Below, piece by piece: positions 1 through 7,518 of a DNA stretch of 64,000 bases. Source of the DNA: Paenibacillus nuruki (GTDB lineage Bacteria; Bacillota; Bacilli; Paenibacillales; Paenibacillaceae); assembly GCF_001721045.1 (NCBI RefSeq), contig NZ_MDER01000086.1, forward strand, positions 248,001 through 312,000. The letters run 5' to 3'. The notes under the pieces were generated by a model. The model did no database searches. It had not been told where the DNA came from and worked only from the letters and a program-made list of their open reading frames with translations. The position numbers and the translations under genes were made by a program. The stretch's first letter is position 1. Every line of letters begins with the position of its first letter.

Positions 1-312
1 GCCCAATGCGGAGAACACAATAATAAGCAAAATCCCACTTAATAATGTCCATTTCACTCCGATCCGACTGGATACAAAACCTGTAATTAACATGGCTAGA
101 CCAGTAACCAGGTTATAGCTTGTAAATAATAAAGACACCTGACTTTTACTAGCGTGTAATTGATTAGCAATCGCTGGCAAAATAGGATCGACTAGACCTA
201 ATCCCATAAATGAGATCACACATGCAAAAGCAACAGCCCAGACTGCTTTAGGTTGGGAAAACAACCCGCCACGTTCAGGCAGTTCTTTTAAAGTTGATGG
301 TTTGGTACTCAT
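1..312 (-). CDS. MFS efflux transporter, YfmO-like (N-terminal part, runs off left edge)
   Basis: The first 104 codons of a major facilitator are present; the rest lies left of the window. After a short cytoplasmic start (MSTKPSTLKELPERG) the first membrane helix carries the DHA1-type signature around FMGLGLVDPILPAIA, then a second helix and the loop SSRIGVKW typical of motif A. The start is the ATG ending at 312, preceded by AGGAGG at 324-329. It lies 26 bp downstream of the MerR gene and is probably co-transcribed with it. The same MerR-MFS order occurs in the Bacillus yfmP-yfmO operon, where YfmO is a multidrug/copper efflux protein. The substrate here is not known. Confidence 0.85.
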   Translation of the reverse strand, partial: MSTKPSTLKELPERGGLFSQPKAVWAVAFACVISFMGLGLVDPILPAIANQLHASKSQVSLLFTSYNLVTGLAMLITGFVSSRIGVKWTLLSGILLIIVFSALG

Positions 313-338
313 ATTGATGTATTCCTCCTTGGAAAACG

Positions 339-758
339 TTAATTTAATTTAGCGAGTCCTTCTTGAATCCGTTGACGCAATAGTTCTGCATCTGCTTTGA
401 ACGCATAAATACGGCTTAATTTCTCATCCACCATATGTAGCTGTTGATCTAACGTCTTGTTCATTTCAATCAATTGCTGTCGACGTTCTTCTTCATCCGT
501 AGTGTTGCGGTATTGCTCGCGCTGATCATTGAGCATCTCGGTTACTTTGACATAATGCTGTAATTCTTGAAGCGAGAAGCCTAGCACATCGCGAGCGTTG
601 ATGATTTTTTTGAGCCGATCAATATCGGTCTGACTGTACAATCGTGTTCCGCCTTCACTACGCTGAGGAGAAACAAGCCCAATCTCTTCATAATAACGAA
701 GCGTACGCTTGGTTAAGTTACAGGCTGTAGCTACTTCATCAATCTTGTAGAGAGTCAT
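339..758 (-). CDS. MerR-family regulator, YfmP-like
   Basis: A 139-aa MerR regulator: winged HTH at residues 1-70 (KIDEVATACNLTKRTLRYYEE, then GLVSP and TRLYS), followed by a long helix for dimerisation and a short C-terminal end without metal-binding cysteines. The hallmark DVLGFSLQEL after the HTH matches the YfmP group. A ribosome site (AAGGTGGGG) precedes the ATG at 758. The gene heads an operon with the exporter to its left. A sigma-A promoter at 829-857 and a perfect 7-bp dyad overlapping the start of transcription suggest that it represses its own operon. Family assignment is secure; the inducer is unknown. Confidence 0.9.
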   Translation of the reverse strand: MTLYKIDEVATACNLTKRTLRYYEEIGLVSPQRSEGGTRLYSQTDIDRLKKIINARDVLGFSLQELQHYVKVTEMLNDQREQYRNTTDEEERRQQLIEMNKTLDQQLHMVDEKLSRIYAFKADAELLRQRIQEGLAKLN

Positions 759-807
759 TTATTATCCCCACCTTTTTTGAAATAAATCTTCTTTTATATA
801 AAAATAT

Positions 808-826
808 TTACATATTGGTTATGTAA
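808..826 (-). promoter_or_regulatory. Dyad operator for the MerR regulator
   Basis: Perfect inverted repeat TTACATA-TTGGT-TATGTAA (7 bp arms, 5 bp spacer). It covers the expected transcription start of the merR-MFS operon rather than the -35/-10 spacer, which fits steric repression better than classical MerR DNA-twisting activation. Confidence 0.65.
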
Positions 827-828
827 CT

Positions 829-857
829 ATAATACTACTATCTCACGTTAACGTCAA
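829..857 (-). promoter_or_regulatory. Sigma-A promoter of the merR-MFS operon
   Basis: On the minus strand TTGACG (852-857), a 17-bp spacer and TATTAT (829-834). Transcription would start near 822, inside the dyad at 808-826. Confidence 0.7.
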
Positions 858-989
858 TGTTATATCGTAAATTTATATGTATTTTTTGTTATATAATAAT
901 TTAATGCAGATTTATTATATTATCTTTATTACGTATCCTCTATCCATATTTATTATTATTAAAATTTATGGTTATATCAGATGATTACG

Positions 990-1018
990 TTTCATTTTAT
1001 TGTCCTTTTGTGTATACT
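990..1018 (+). promoter_or_regulatory. Putative promoter of the antisense RNA
   Basis: TATACT at 1013-1018 with a weak -35 (TTTCAT, 990-995) 17 bp upstream. It points at the hairpin-rich RNA that runs into the toxin gene's 3' end. Confidence 0.45.
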
Positions 1019-1024
1019 AAGAAT

Positions 1025-1165
1025 ATAAAGAAAGCCTACAGTGGTGGTACACTGTAGGCTGGATCGACAAGAACAGGCAGCAAGTAAGACGACGCTACAC
1101 TGTCAAACAGCATAAGAAAAACCGCCGAATAAGACTTCTACCTCTTAGTCCCGGCGGTTTTTCTT
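1025..1165 (+). ncRNA. Candidate antisense RNA (type I antitoxin)
   Basis: A region of about 140 nt with no reading frame but strong structure. It opens with a perfect 11-bp hairpin (AGCCTACAGTG 1033-1043, 6-nt loop, CACTGTAGGCT 1050-1060) and ends in the stem AAAAACCGCCG / CGGCGGTTTTT (1117-1162), which has a U-run. It converges on the small membrane peptide gene on the other strand and covers that gene's stop codon and 3' end. This is the arrangement of known 3'-overlapping type I pairs such as txpA/ratA and bsrG/SR4. The RNA ends are inferred from promoter and terminator, not observed. Confidence 0.55.
1117..1162. terminator. Bidirectional terminator shared by toxin mRNA and antisense RNA
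   Basis: Stem AAAAACCGCCG (1117-1127) / CGGCGGTTTTT (1152-1162), with U-runs in both directions. The last toxin codons (N-R-R-D) and its stop lie in this hairpin. Confidence 0.75.
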
Positions 1166-1273
1166 TTGTTTTGCTTTTTTCCAGATTGCGATAACTTTGT
1201 TCAATCCAACGATTAAGCTGGTTAACTTGATACCTGCATCTAAAACAATAAGCAATAACTCCAAGTATGACAT
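1145..1273 (-). CDS. Small hydrophobic peptide, probable type I toxin
   Basis: A 42-aa peptide: MSYLELLLIVLDAG, a membrane helix up to about residue 31, then a strongly basic tail (KKAKQKKNRRD). Size, single helix and cationic end fit membrane-acting type I toxins and holin-like toxins; I do not recognise the exact family. The start is the ATG at 1273, 4-11 nt after the very strong site GGGGGTGA (1278-1285). An extended -10 promoter lies at 1340-1348. A short CCC-GAAA-GGG hairpin could partly cover the ribosome site. The gene converges with a structured antisense RNA. A plain small membrane protein is the alternative. Confidence 0.6.
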   Translation of the reverse strand: MSYLELLLIVLDAGIKLTSLIVGLNKVIAIWKKAKQKKNRRD

Positions 1274-1339
1274 GGCTTCACCCCCTTTCGGGTTGCGTCG
1301 CCATATCATTCACCACCGGCACTTTGTCTTTCCTATCTT

Positions 1340-1348
1340 ATTGTAGCA
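1340..1348 (-). promoter_or_regulatory. Extended -10 promoter of the small toxin gene
   Basis: TGCTACAAT on the minus strand (TG-N-TACAAT), with a poor -35 (TTATTT) 17 bp upstream. The leader to the ATG would be about 60 nt. Confidence 0.5.
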
Positions 1349-1408
1349 TAATCAATGATCAAAAATAACTTAAATACGTTAAATTGAATTTATAGATTGA
1401 GATATAAA

Positions 1409-1442
1409 AAAAGCGACTCTATTTTAAAATAGAGTCGCTTTT
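1409..1442. terminator. Perfect palindromic terminator downstream of gnd
   Basis: A 34-bp perfect palindrome built on GCGACTCTATTTT / AAAATAGAGTCGC, flanked by A- and T-runs, so it can act in both directions. It would end gnd transcription after the repeat units. Confidence 0.75.
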
Positions 1443-1560
1443 CTCATTCAACCAGAAGAAGTCGCGCTTTGACTGCCAAGCGCTGATGTAAGATATTTTG
1501 CTTCGCAAAAATCACTTTTCTATTCAACTAGAAGAAGTCGCGCTTTGACTGCCAAGCGCT
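1439..1560. repeat. Tandem 76-bp repeat, about 1.5 copies, next to gnd
   Basis: A 39-bp block at 1446-1484 recurs at 1522-1560 with one change (AACC/AACT) and a shared CTTTTCT lead-in. Each block contains the hairpin GCGCTT-8-AAGCGC. Between them lies TTTTGC-TTC-GCAAAA, another small hairpin. The second copy ends 3 bp before the gnd stop codon. Function unknown; it could be a dispersed intergenic repeat or an mRNA 3'-end stabiliser. Confidence 0.7.
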
Positions 1561-1563
1561 AGA

Positions 1564-2460
1564 TTATTGTTTTTTCTCTACAGCGTGTCCGCCAAATTCG
1601 TTACGTAGTGCTGCTACAACTTTACCTGTAAATGTATCGTTGTCTAGAGAACGGTAACGCATCAATAGAGACAATGCGATAACTGGAGTTGCCATTTGTA
1701 GATCCATTGCTTCTTCAACAGTCCATTTACCTTCACCTGAAGAATGCATGATTCCTTGAATTTCTTCCAAGTTACCATCTTTTGCAAATGCGTTTTCTGT
1801 CAATTCCATTAACCATGAACGAATAACAGAACCGTTGTTCCATACGCGTGCTACTTTTTCATAGTTGAAATCGTAAGGGCTTTTCTCTAACACTTCAAAT
1901 CCTTCACCGATTGCAGCCATCATACCGTATTCGATACCGTTATGAACCATTTTCAAGTAATGACCGCTACCTGATTCGCCTGCATACAAGAAGCCATTTT
2001 CAACCGACGTATCACGGAATACCGGTTCAACCACGTCCCAAGCTTCTTTGTCGCCACCAACCATATAACAAGCACCGTTACGAGCACCACTCATACCGCC
2101 TGAAGTTCCTGCATCCATGTAACGAATCCCTTTTAATTTCAATTCGTTATAACGACGAATTGATTCTTTGTAGTGAGAGTTACCTGCTTCGATCACGATA
2201 TCATTTTCGTTAAGCAATGGAGCGATCTCGCCCAATACAGAATCAACAACACCATGAGGAACCATAATCCATAGGATACGTGGAGATTCTAAGTTAGATA
2301 CTACTTCTGCTAATGTATATGCAGGTGTTGCACCAAGATCAGCGATTTCTTTAACTGCTTCTTTGTTTAAGTCAAACGCAACAACCTCGTGGTTGTGATC
2401 CATCAAGTTTTGTCCAAGGTTCATACCCATTTTTCCTAATCCAACTAATCCGATTTTCAT
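1564..2460 (-). CDS. gndA: 6-phosphogluconate dehydrogenase, short (YqeC/GndA-type)
   Basis: A 298-aa decarboxylating 6-phosphogluconate dehydrogenase of the short class (long enzymes are near 470 aa), producing ribulose-5-phosphate. It has the N-terminal Rossmann motif GLVGLGKMGMNL, the substrate loop DAGTSGGMSGARNG, and the catalytic HNGIEYGMM segment with the MVHNGIEY helix. The start is the ATG at 2460 after GGAGGG; an upstream in-frame ATG at 2505 lacks a ribosome site. It lies 166 bp downstream of zwf on the same strand, so two consecutive pentose phosphate enzymes are encoded together. Two hairpins without U-runs sit between them. The short class usually prefers NAD over NADP. Confidence 0.93.
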   Translation of the reverse strand: MKIGLVGLGKMGMNLGQNLMDHNHEVVAFDLNKEAVKEIADLGATPAYTLAEVVSNLESPRILWIMVPHGVVDSVLGEIAPLLNENDIVIEAGNSHYKESIRRYNELKLKGIRYMDAGTSGGMSGARNGACYMVGGDKEAWDVVEPVFRDTSVENGFLYAGESGSGHYLKMVHNGIEYGMMAAIGEGFEVLEKSPYDFNYEKVARVWNNGSVIRSWLMELTENAFAKDGNLEEIQGIMHSSGEGKWTVEEAMDLQMATPVIALSLLMRYRSLDNDTFTGKVVAALRNEFGGHAVEKKQ

Positions 2461-2540
2461 TGTGTAACCCTCCGTGTCTTTTTTGTAAAAGTAGTTGTTA
2501 CTCACTATCCATAAGTCTTTTCTCTCTTATCTATATCTAC

Positions 2541-2607
2541 AAAGCCAAATCTTGGCTTTAGATAACATGTAGAATACGCTCTGTAAAAACATAGCACAGA
2601 GCGTATT
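2541..2607 (-). other. Two stem-loops between zwf and gnd
   Basis: AAAGCCAA-ATC-TTGGCTTT (2541-2559) and a perfect 12-bp stem AATACGCTCTGT / ACAGAGCGTATT (2573-2584 / 2596-2607). Neither is followed by a U-run on the minus strand, so they may be processing or stabilising structures in a zwf-gnd transcript rather than terminators. Confidence 0.6.
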
Positions 2608-2626
2608 ACCCAACTTATAATACCTG

Positions 2627-4123
2627 TTAAACGACTGCTACTGGAGTAGAAGCTTGTACAGGTTGATCTTTTAACCATTGGAATCCTTCAACAGCAAGCA
2701 ATTCATTGGAAGCTTCTGGGCCATACGTACCTGCTGCATAATGATGGATTGGCAGATCGTTATCAGCGAATGCTTCTAAGATCGGCTGTACCCACTGCCA
2801 TGACAATTCAACTTCATCCCAGTGTGCGAAGAATGTAGCATCTCCACGTAATGCATCATTGATCAGCAATTCATAAGCTTCTGGCTCATTATCTGAACCG
2901 ACTTTGAATTCAGCAGTCATAGGCTCAAGGCGACCTGTGATGACATTTTTATGATTTAATTGTAGTGTGATTTTTTGATCTGGATTAATGCTGATTACCA
3001 ACATATTTGGTTGAGCATCACAAGCTACACAGATATCTTCATTTTTCATTACATCTTTAAATTCAATCACAATACGAGTTGATTTCTCTTTCATACGTTT
3101 ACCAGTACGAATATAGAAAGGAACACCTTGCCAAGAGAAATCATCTACCCATACACGAGCAGCGATAAATGTATCTGTTACTGAACCTGGAGTGATGCCT
3201 GGCTCATCTTGATAAGAAGCTAATGCTTTACCATTGCTTTCACCCGCACTATATTGAGCACGCACGATATGTTTGTGCGCATCTTCTTTAGAAATAGAAC
3301 GTAAAGATTCAGCAATGTGTTTTTTGTGAGAGCGTACATCGTCTACGGTGTGACCAGCAGGCAATGTCATAGCTGTCATCATCAACACTTGCAACATATG
3401 GTTTTGCATCATATCACGAATAGCACCCGTATGATCATAATAGCCTGCACGTTCTTCAACACCAACTGTTTCTGCTGCTGTGATCTGTACATTAGCAATA
3501 TGACGGTTGTTCCAAAGAGCTTGGATCGCCGGGTTCGTAGAAGCTAAAGATTCCAAGTTTTGCACCATTGGTTTACCCAAGTAGTGATCAATACGGAAAA
3601 TTTCTTCTTCTGCAAACGTTTTGCTTAACTGTTCATTCAATTGACGAGCAGAAGCTAGATCATGTCCAAATGGTTTTTCAATAATCAGACGTTTCCAGCC
3701 TGTTGTTGTTCCAAGTCCACTATCTTTAATGTTTGTAGCGATCACTTCAAAGAATTCAGGAGCTACAGACATATAGAACATGCGATTTTGAGGAATATTT
3801 AATTCTTTTTCACGAGCTTCAACGATTTTGAGCAGTTCTTGATAACCTGCTGTATCATCAACATTTAAGATATGGTAACGGATCGAGCGAAGAAAAGCAT
3901 CTACCGATTCGCGATTTTCTGGTTTGTTACGTGAGAATTCTTCTAACGCCTGTTCTACGTAAGTTTGGAATGTAGCATCATTGAACGATTTTCTTCCTAA
4001 ACCAATAATTGAAAAAGCTTCAGGCATTTTGCTATCTACAAACAAGTTATACAAAGCAGGGAAAATTTTACGTTTTGCTAAATCCCCTGTTGAGCCGAAC
4101 AATACAAAAGTCATTGCTTCCAT
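2627..4123 (-). CDS. zwf: Glucose-6-phosphate 1-dehydrogenase
   Basis: A 498-aa enzyme of normal length for the family, catalysing the first oxidative step of the pentose phosphate pathway. Visible are the coenzyme-binding start FVLFGSTGDLAKRKIFPALY, the substrate-binding signature RIDHYLGKPMVQNL with the catalytic histidine, EKPFGHDL, and the C-terminal AYELLINDALRGDATFFAHWDEVE. The start ATG at 4123 follows GGAGGAG by 6 nt; a TTG at 4138 would overlap that ribosome site and is rejected. It is upstream of gnd and divergent from a MarR gene. Confidence 0.96.
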   Translation of the reverse strand: MEAMTFVLFGSTGDLAKRKIFPALYNLFVDSKMPEAFSIIGLGRKSFNDATFQTYVEQALEEFSRNKPENRESVDAFLRSIRYHILNVDDTAGYQELLKIVEAREKELNIPQNRMFYMSVAPEFFEVIATNIKDSGLGTTTGWKRLIIEKPFGHDLASARQLNEQLSKTFAEEEIFRIDHYLGKPMVQNLESLASTNPAIQALWNNRHIANVQITAAETVGVEERAGYYDHTGAIRDMMQNHMLQVLMMTAMTLPAGHTVDDVRSHKKHIAESLRSISKEDAHKHIVRAQYSAGESNGKALASYQDEPGITPGSVTDTFIAARVWVDDFSWQGVPFYIRTGKRMKEKSTRIVIEFKDVMKNEDICVACDAQPNMLVISINPDQKITLQLNHKNVITGRLEPMTAEFKVGSDNEPEAYELLINDALRGDATFFAHWDEVELSWQWVQPILEAFADNDLPIHHYAAGTYGPEASNELLAVEGFQWLKDQPVQASTPVAVV

Positions 4124-4494
4124 TCGTTTCTCCTCCAAAGTACCCTACTCCAACACATTTTCTATTCTATCGTGCGGGTATATTTGATCTAATTAAAATG
4201 TGGTCATTTTACACTTGCCGAAAAGATACGGTTGATATAGCAACTATATCGCCAAAAAATAAACGAGCATTTTTTATTATGTACGACTTTACATAAAGAA
4301 AGTCGTCGCATATCCAAATCTCGCTTTAAAGTCAATCCGTCGTTGTGTCTCTTTTGTGACAGACACTGTTTACAAAATCCACAATAGACCTTGTGTCGAA
4401 CAATGTCAAGAACAAAAATGAAAGTTTCAGAATGAACATTACTTATTCCGTCAATTTATTATCGGTATTTTGATACTACTTGTGAATAGCTTCG
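4124..4494. other. Divergent zwf/marR control region
   Basis: No gene is seen. For zwf a weak minus-strand promoter (TTAGAT at 4187-4192, 17 bp, TAGAAT at 4164-4169) is possible. A 22-bp inverted repeat GTGTCT-10-AGACAC lies at 4345-4366 and could be a regulator site, perhaps for the adjacent MarR protein. Confidence 0.4.
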
Positions 4495-4523
4495 TTGACA
4501 ATAACGGTTACAAGTGATAGTCT
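4495..4523 (+). promoter_or_regulatory. Sigma-A promoter of the marR gene
   Basis: TTGACA (4495-4500), 17-bp spacer, TAGTCT (4518-4523) with the extended -10 element TG-A directly before it. Confidence 0.7.
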
Positions 4524-4572
4524 ATTTTTGCACAAAAGGTTGCTATAACAACTAAAACAGTAGGTGAATGCT

Positions 4573-5058
4573 ATGCCTTATGACGTAGAAAAGAGTTATA
4601 CCGTGTTGATTCGCGATGTTCATTTAGCAATCTCCGGTCATATCAAAAATAAATTAGCTCCTTTTAACCTCGCACCTGAACAAAATTTCATTATGATGTT
4701 GTTATGGAAAAAAGACGGCATTACGCAAAATGAAATTGGCGAGCGATTAGGAAAAGACAAAACAAACATTACACGTATGATTTCTAATTTGGAAAACAAA
4801 GGCTTTGTCCGTAAAATCACATGTACTGATGATCGACGTTGCTTCAAAATCTATCTTACCTCCGCAGGCGCACAACTTGAAAATGAAGTCTGCCCTGTGA
4901 TGGAAGAAATCAGTCAGGAACTGGTGGATGGAATTTCGGCAGAAGAACTTGTCTTGTTGCGCCAGCTTCTTACCAAAGTCCGTGATAACGCCAGCACAAC
5001 CGCTCCTTCTCTTTGTCCAATTATCGCTTCAGAATCCGTACCTATGACTAATCAGTAA
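4573..5058 (+). CDS. MarR-family transcriptional regulator
   Basis: A 161-aa winged-HTH regulator. The HTH is MMLLWKKDGITQNEIGERLGKDKTNITRMISNLENKG (about residues 40-76), followed by the wing with the conserved DDRR (CTDDRRCFKIYLT). The chosen ATG at 4573 is 6 nt after AGGTGA; a GTG at 4564 overlaps this ribosome site. It is transcribed alone from a good promoter, divergent from zwf, and closed by a terminator. A C-terminal tail with Cys near SLCPIIASE might allow redox sensing, but this is speculation. Target genes are unknown. Confidence 0.88.
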   Translation: MPYDVEKSYTVLIRDVHLAISGHIKNKLAPFNLAPEQNFIMMLLWKKDGITQNEIGERLGKDKTNITRMISNLENKGFVRKITCTDDRRCFKIYLTSAGAQLENEVCPVMEEISQELVDGISAEELVLLRQLLTKVRDNASTTAPSLCPIIASESVPMTNQ

Positions 5059-5086
5059 TTAATCTTTCTAGTTTGTATAGATATCA

Positions 5087-5129
5087 GGTAAATCCTCTTT
5101 AGATTTAAAGAAGCGGGATTTGCCTTTTT
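5087..5129 (+). terminator. Terminator of the marR gene
   Basis: AGGTAAATCC / GGGATTTGCC stem followed by TTTTT at 5125-5129. Confidence 0.6.
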
Positions 5130-5139
5130 GGCATGTCTG

Positions 5140-5745
5140 TTACTCTTTATCTTCCGCATACATCCGAATAATCTGAATCGGCCCACGTGAATTCAGTTGG
5201 ATCATCTGTTCTGTCATTTTCTCAGGCGTATAGGGCATATCGTTATCTAACCACCAATAAATAACGCCTACATAAGCAGAACCAATATAACTAGCGATCA
5301 CATCTTTATGGACAAATAACTTATCATCATCAAACCGCGAAAACTTTTCCTCATAAAAAGTAGTAATATACTCCTTCATGTATTCAATAAAATTAATACT
5401 GGCTTTGCGTTCAAACATCACTCGAAAAAATTCTTTGTACTTGATCACATACTCAAAAATCCTTTTCGCAATATAGCGTTGCAGATCATCAATCGAAGGA
5501 TTAACAACCGATGCTTCTTTGGCATCCCCAAATAATTCGCCCAAAATCTCATCGGTGGTTGTATATAATAAATGATCTTTTGTTTCATAATGTAGGTAAA
5601 ATGTTTTACGGTTTAAGGTGGCAAGGTCGGTGATGTCCTGAATTGTAATCTGTGCATACGGTTTGCGATCCATCAAATCGATCAGTGCATCTCGTAATAA
5701 ATGGCGTGTACGTTGCACACGAGGGTCTATCTTTTTGTCTGGCAA
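5140..5745 (-). CDS. TetR/AcrR-family regulator
   Basis: A 201-aa TetR-type repressor. The N-terminal HTH reads ALIDLMDRKPYAQITIQDI followed by ATLNRKTFYLHYETKDHLL, with the typical FYLHY recognition helix; the rest is an all-helical ligand domain with the Firmicute C-terminal type (YKEFFRVMFERKASINFIEY). Translation starts at a TTG (5745) 7 nt after AGGAGG (5751-5757). It is divergent from the aldehyde dehydrogenase and probably controls it through the dyad at 5881-5900. Confidence 0.88.
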   Translation of the reverse strand: MPDKKIDPRVQRTRHLLRDALIDLMDRKPYAQITIQDITDLATLNRKTFYLHYETKDHLLYTTTDEILGELFGDAKEASVVNPSIDDLQRYIAKRIFEYVIKYKEFFRVMFERKASINFIEYMKEYITTFYEEKFSRFDDDKLFVHKDVIASYIGSAYVGVIYWWLDNDMPYTPEKMTEQMIQLNSRGPIQIIRMYAEDKE

Positions 5746-5833
5746 CAGAATTCCTCCTTCTATTTTGTTTCATGTTATATACCCACTTTATACACAGTTG
5801 TCGCTTTTGCCACACCTTAATACTGTTTGGTTA

Positions 5834-5862
5834 TTGTAACTATACGATCAATAGCGTATAAT
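5834..5862 (+). promoter_or_regulatory. Promoter of the aldehyde dehydrogenase gene
   Basis: TTGTAA (5834-5839), 17-bp spacer, TATAAT (5857-5862). A minus-strand promoter for tetR (TTATAC-17-TACAAT, 5833-5861) may overlap it face to face. Confidence 0.65.
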
Positions 5863-5880
5863 TCAATTTATCACAATTTA

Positions 5881-5900
5881 ATATGAAAATTTATTCATAT
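5881..5900. promoter_or_regulatory. Inverted repeat, candidate TetR operator
   Basis: ATATGAA-6-TTCATAT, perfect arms, about 15 bp downstream of the expected aldehyde dehydrogenase transcription start and between the two divergent genes. Confidence 0.5.
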
Positions 5901-5957
5901 CAATTAACCGAATAGGTTTACAAATCATAAAAACTAAATTCAAAGGGAGTTTTAAAT

Positions 5958-7259
5958 ATGACAACAGCACATGAGTTGGTTCAACAACAACGACAATTTT
6001 TTAATACAGGTAACACCAAAGACGTAACATTCCGTATCCAAGCATTGAATCGCCTCAAAAAAGCAATCGAGAAATTCCATCAACCGATTTTGGATGCTTT
6101 GAAAAGCGACTTGAACAAATCAGAGCCTGAAGCTTTCGGTTCTGAGATTCGTATCGTTTTAGGCGAAATTGACTTTACACTAGAACATTTAGAACAATGG
6201 GCAGCACCACGTGAAGTACCTACTGCTTCTACGTTGCCAGATTCGACTAGCTTTATTCATCCCGAACCTTATGGTGTGGCTTTGATTATCGCACCGTGGA
6301 ACTATCCTTTCCAATTAGCATTCGGACCGTTGATCGGTGCAATGGCAGCTGGAAATAGTGCAGTGATCAAACCTTCTGAATTAACACCTGCGGTATCTAA
6401 AGTGACTGCTGAACTGATTGCAGATACATTCCCTAGTGAGTATATCGCTGTTATGGAAGGCGAAGTAGAGACCAGTACAGCATTGCTTAAAGAAAAATTC
6501 GATTATATCTTCTTCACAGGTAGCACAGGTGTAGGTAAAGTTGTTATGAGAGCAGCGGCAGAACATTTGACTCCAGTGACATTGGAATTAGGCGGTAAAA
6601 GCCCAAGTATCGTTCACAAAGATGCGAACTTACAAGTGGCAGCGCAACGCTTAGCTCGTGGTAAATTCTTGAATGCTGGACAAACATGCGTAGCTCCTGA
6701 TTATCTATTGGTGCACGAAGATGTACGTGAAGAATTTATTTCTTTATTACAAGCTGAAATCAATGATAAATATACAGAGAATGCAACCCAAAATCCAAAC
6801 TTCCCACACATCGTGAATCAACGTAACTTTGATCGATTAGCGAAATTTTTGGAAGATGGCGAATTCTTAATCGGTGGACGTTCGATTCGTGAGCAATTGG
6901 TTATTGAACCTACACTACTTGGTAATGTCGATTGGACTTCACCGGTGATGCAAGAAGAAATCTTCGGACCGATCTTGCCAGTGATCGAATATAACGACCT
7001 TAATCCTATTCTAGACGAAATCGTACAACGTCCAAAACCATTGGCTCTATACTTGTTCACCAACGATGAAGAAGTACAAGACCAAGTATTCAACACTGTT
7101 TCTTTCGGTGGCGGTTGTGTTAACGAAACACTATCTCATATGACTTCACACTACCTACCTTTCGGCGGTGTTGGTGATAGCGGTATGGGTTCATATCATG
7201 GACAACAAAGCTTTGAACTATTCTCTCATCACAAAAGCATCCTAAAACGTAATTCATAA
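5958..7259 (+). CDS. Aldehyde dehydrogenase, class 3-like
   Basis: A 433-aa NAD(P)-dependent aldehyde dehydrogenase oxidising aldehydes to acids. It is shorter than the 490-aa classical enzymes, as in the class 3/YwdH group. Visible: IIAPWNYPFQLAFGPL, cofactor loop FFTGSTGVGKVV, catalytic glutamate in LELGGKSP and nucleophilic cysteine in NAGQTCVAPDY, then EEIFGPILPV and the C-terminal PFGGVGDSGMGSYHG. The ATG at 5958 follows AAAGGGA. It is divergent from tetR, a common arrangement for inducible aldehyde detoxification. Substrate unknown. Confidence 0.93.
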   Translation: MTTAHELVQQQRQFFNTGNTKDVTFRIQALNRLKKAIEKFHQPILDALKSDLNKSEPEAFGSEIRIVLGEIDFTLEHLEQWAAPREVPTASTLPDSTSFIHPEPYGVALIIAPWNYPFQLAFGPLIGAMAAGNSAVIKPSELTPAVSKVTAELIADTFPSEYIAVMEGEVETSTALLKEKFDYIFFTGSTGVGKVVMRAAAEHLTPVTLELGGKSPSIVHKDANLQVAAQRLARGKFLNAGQTCVAPDYLLVHEDVREEFISLLQAEINDKYTENATQNPNFPHIVNQRNFDRLAKFLEDGEFLIGGRSIREQLVIEPTLLGNVDWTSPVMQEEIFGPILPVIEYNDLNPILDEIVQRPKPLALYLFTNDEEVQDQVFNTVSFGGGCVNETLSHMTSHYLPFGGVGDSGMGSYHGQQSFELFSHHKSILKRNS

Positions 7260-7293
7260 GAGAATGATTTTAAAAATAATTTAAAACGTATAT

Positions 7294-7370
7294 AAGCCAA
7301 AGTGATCTTCGCTAGAACGGATATGCTTCCTTCGTAAGGAACATGACCAGAAGATGCTTTGGCTTTTTTA
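7294..7370 (+). terminator. Nested terminator after aldehyde dehydrogenase
   Basis: Outer stem AAGCCAAAG / CTTTGGCTT (7294-7302 / 7357-7365) followed by TTTTT, inside it ATCTTC / GAAGAT and a third hairpin TTCCTT-CGT-AAGGAA. It is larger than a normal terminator but ends in a proper U-run. Confidence 0.65.
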
Positions 7371-7452
7371 TTGATGTTGTATAGACTCCTTTCTTTTTTA
7401 CCCAATTTCAAGATATCTGTGGCTTTGTCCTCATTTCTTATCACACTGGTTA

Positions 7453-7481
7453 TTGAGTGTCACTTTGGGTAAGTTTATAAT
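7453..7481 (+). promoter_or_regulatory. Promoter of the CoA-transferase gene
   Basis: TTGAGT (7453-7458), 17-bp spacer, TATAAT (7476-7481). An inverted repeat ACACT-8-AGTGT (7443-7460) overlaps the -35 and could be an operator. Confidence 0.65.
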
Positions 7482-7518
7482 TATATGTATACATTTACTT
7501 ATGGATGGAGTGACAATC

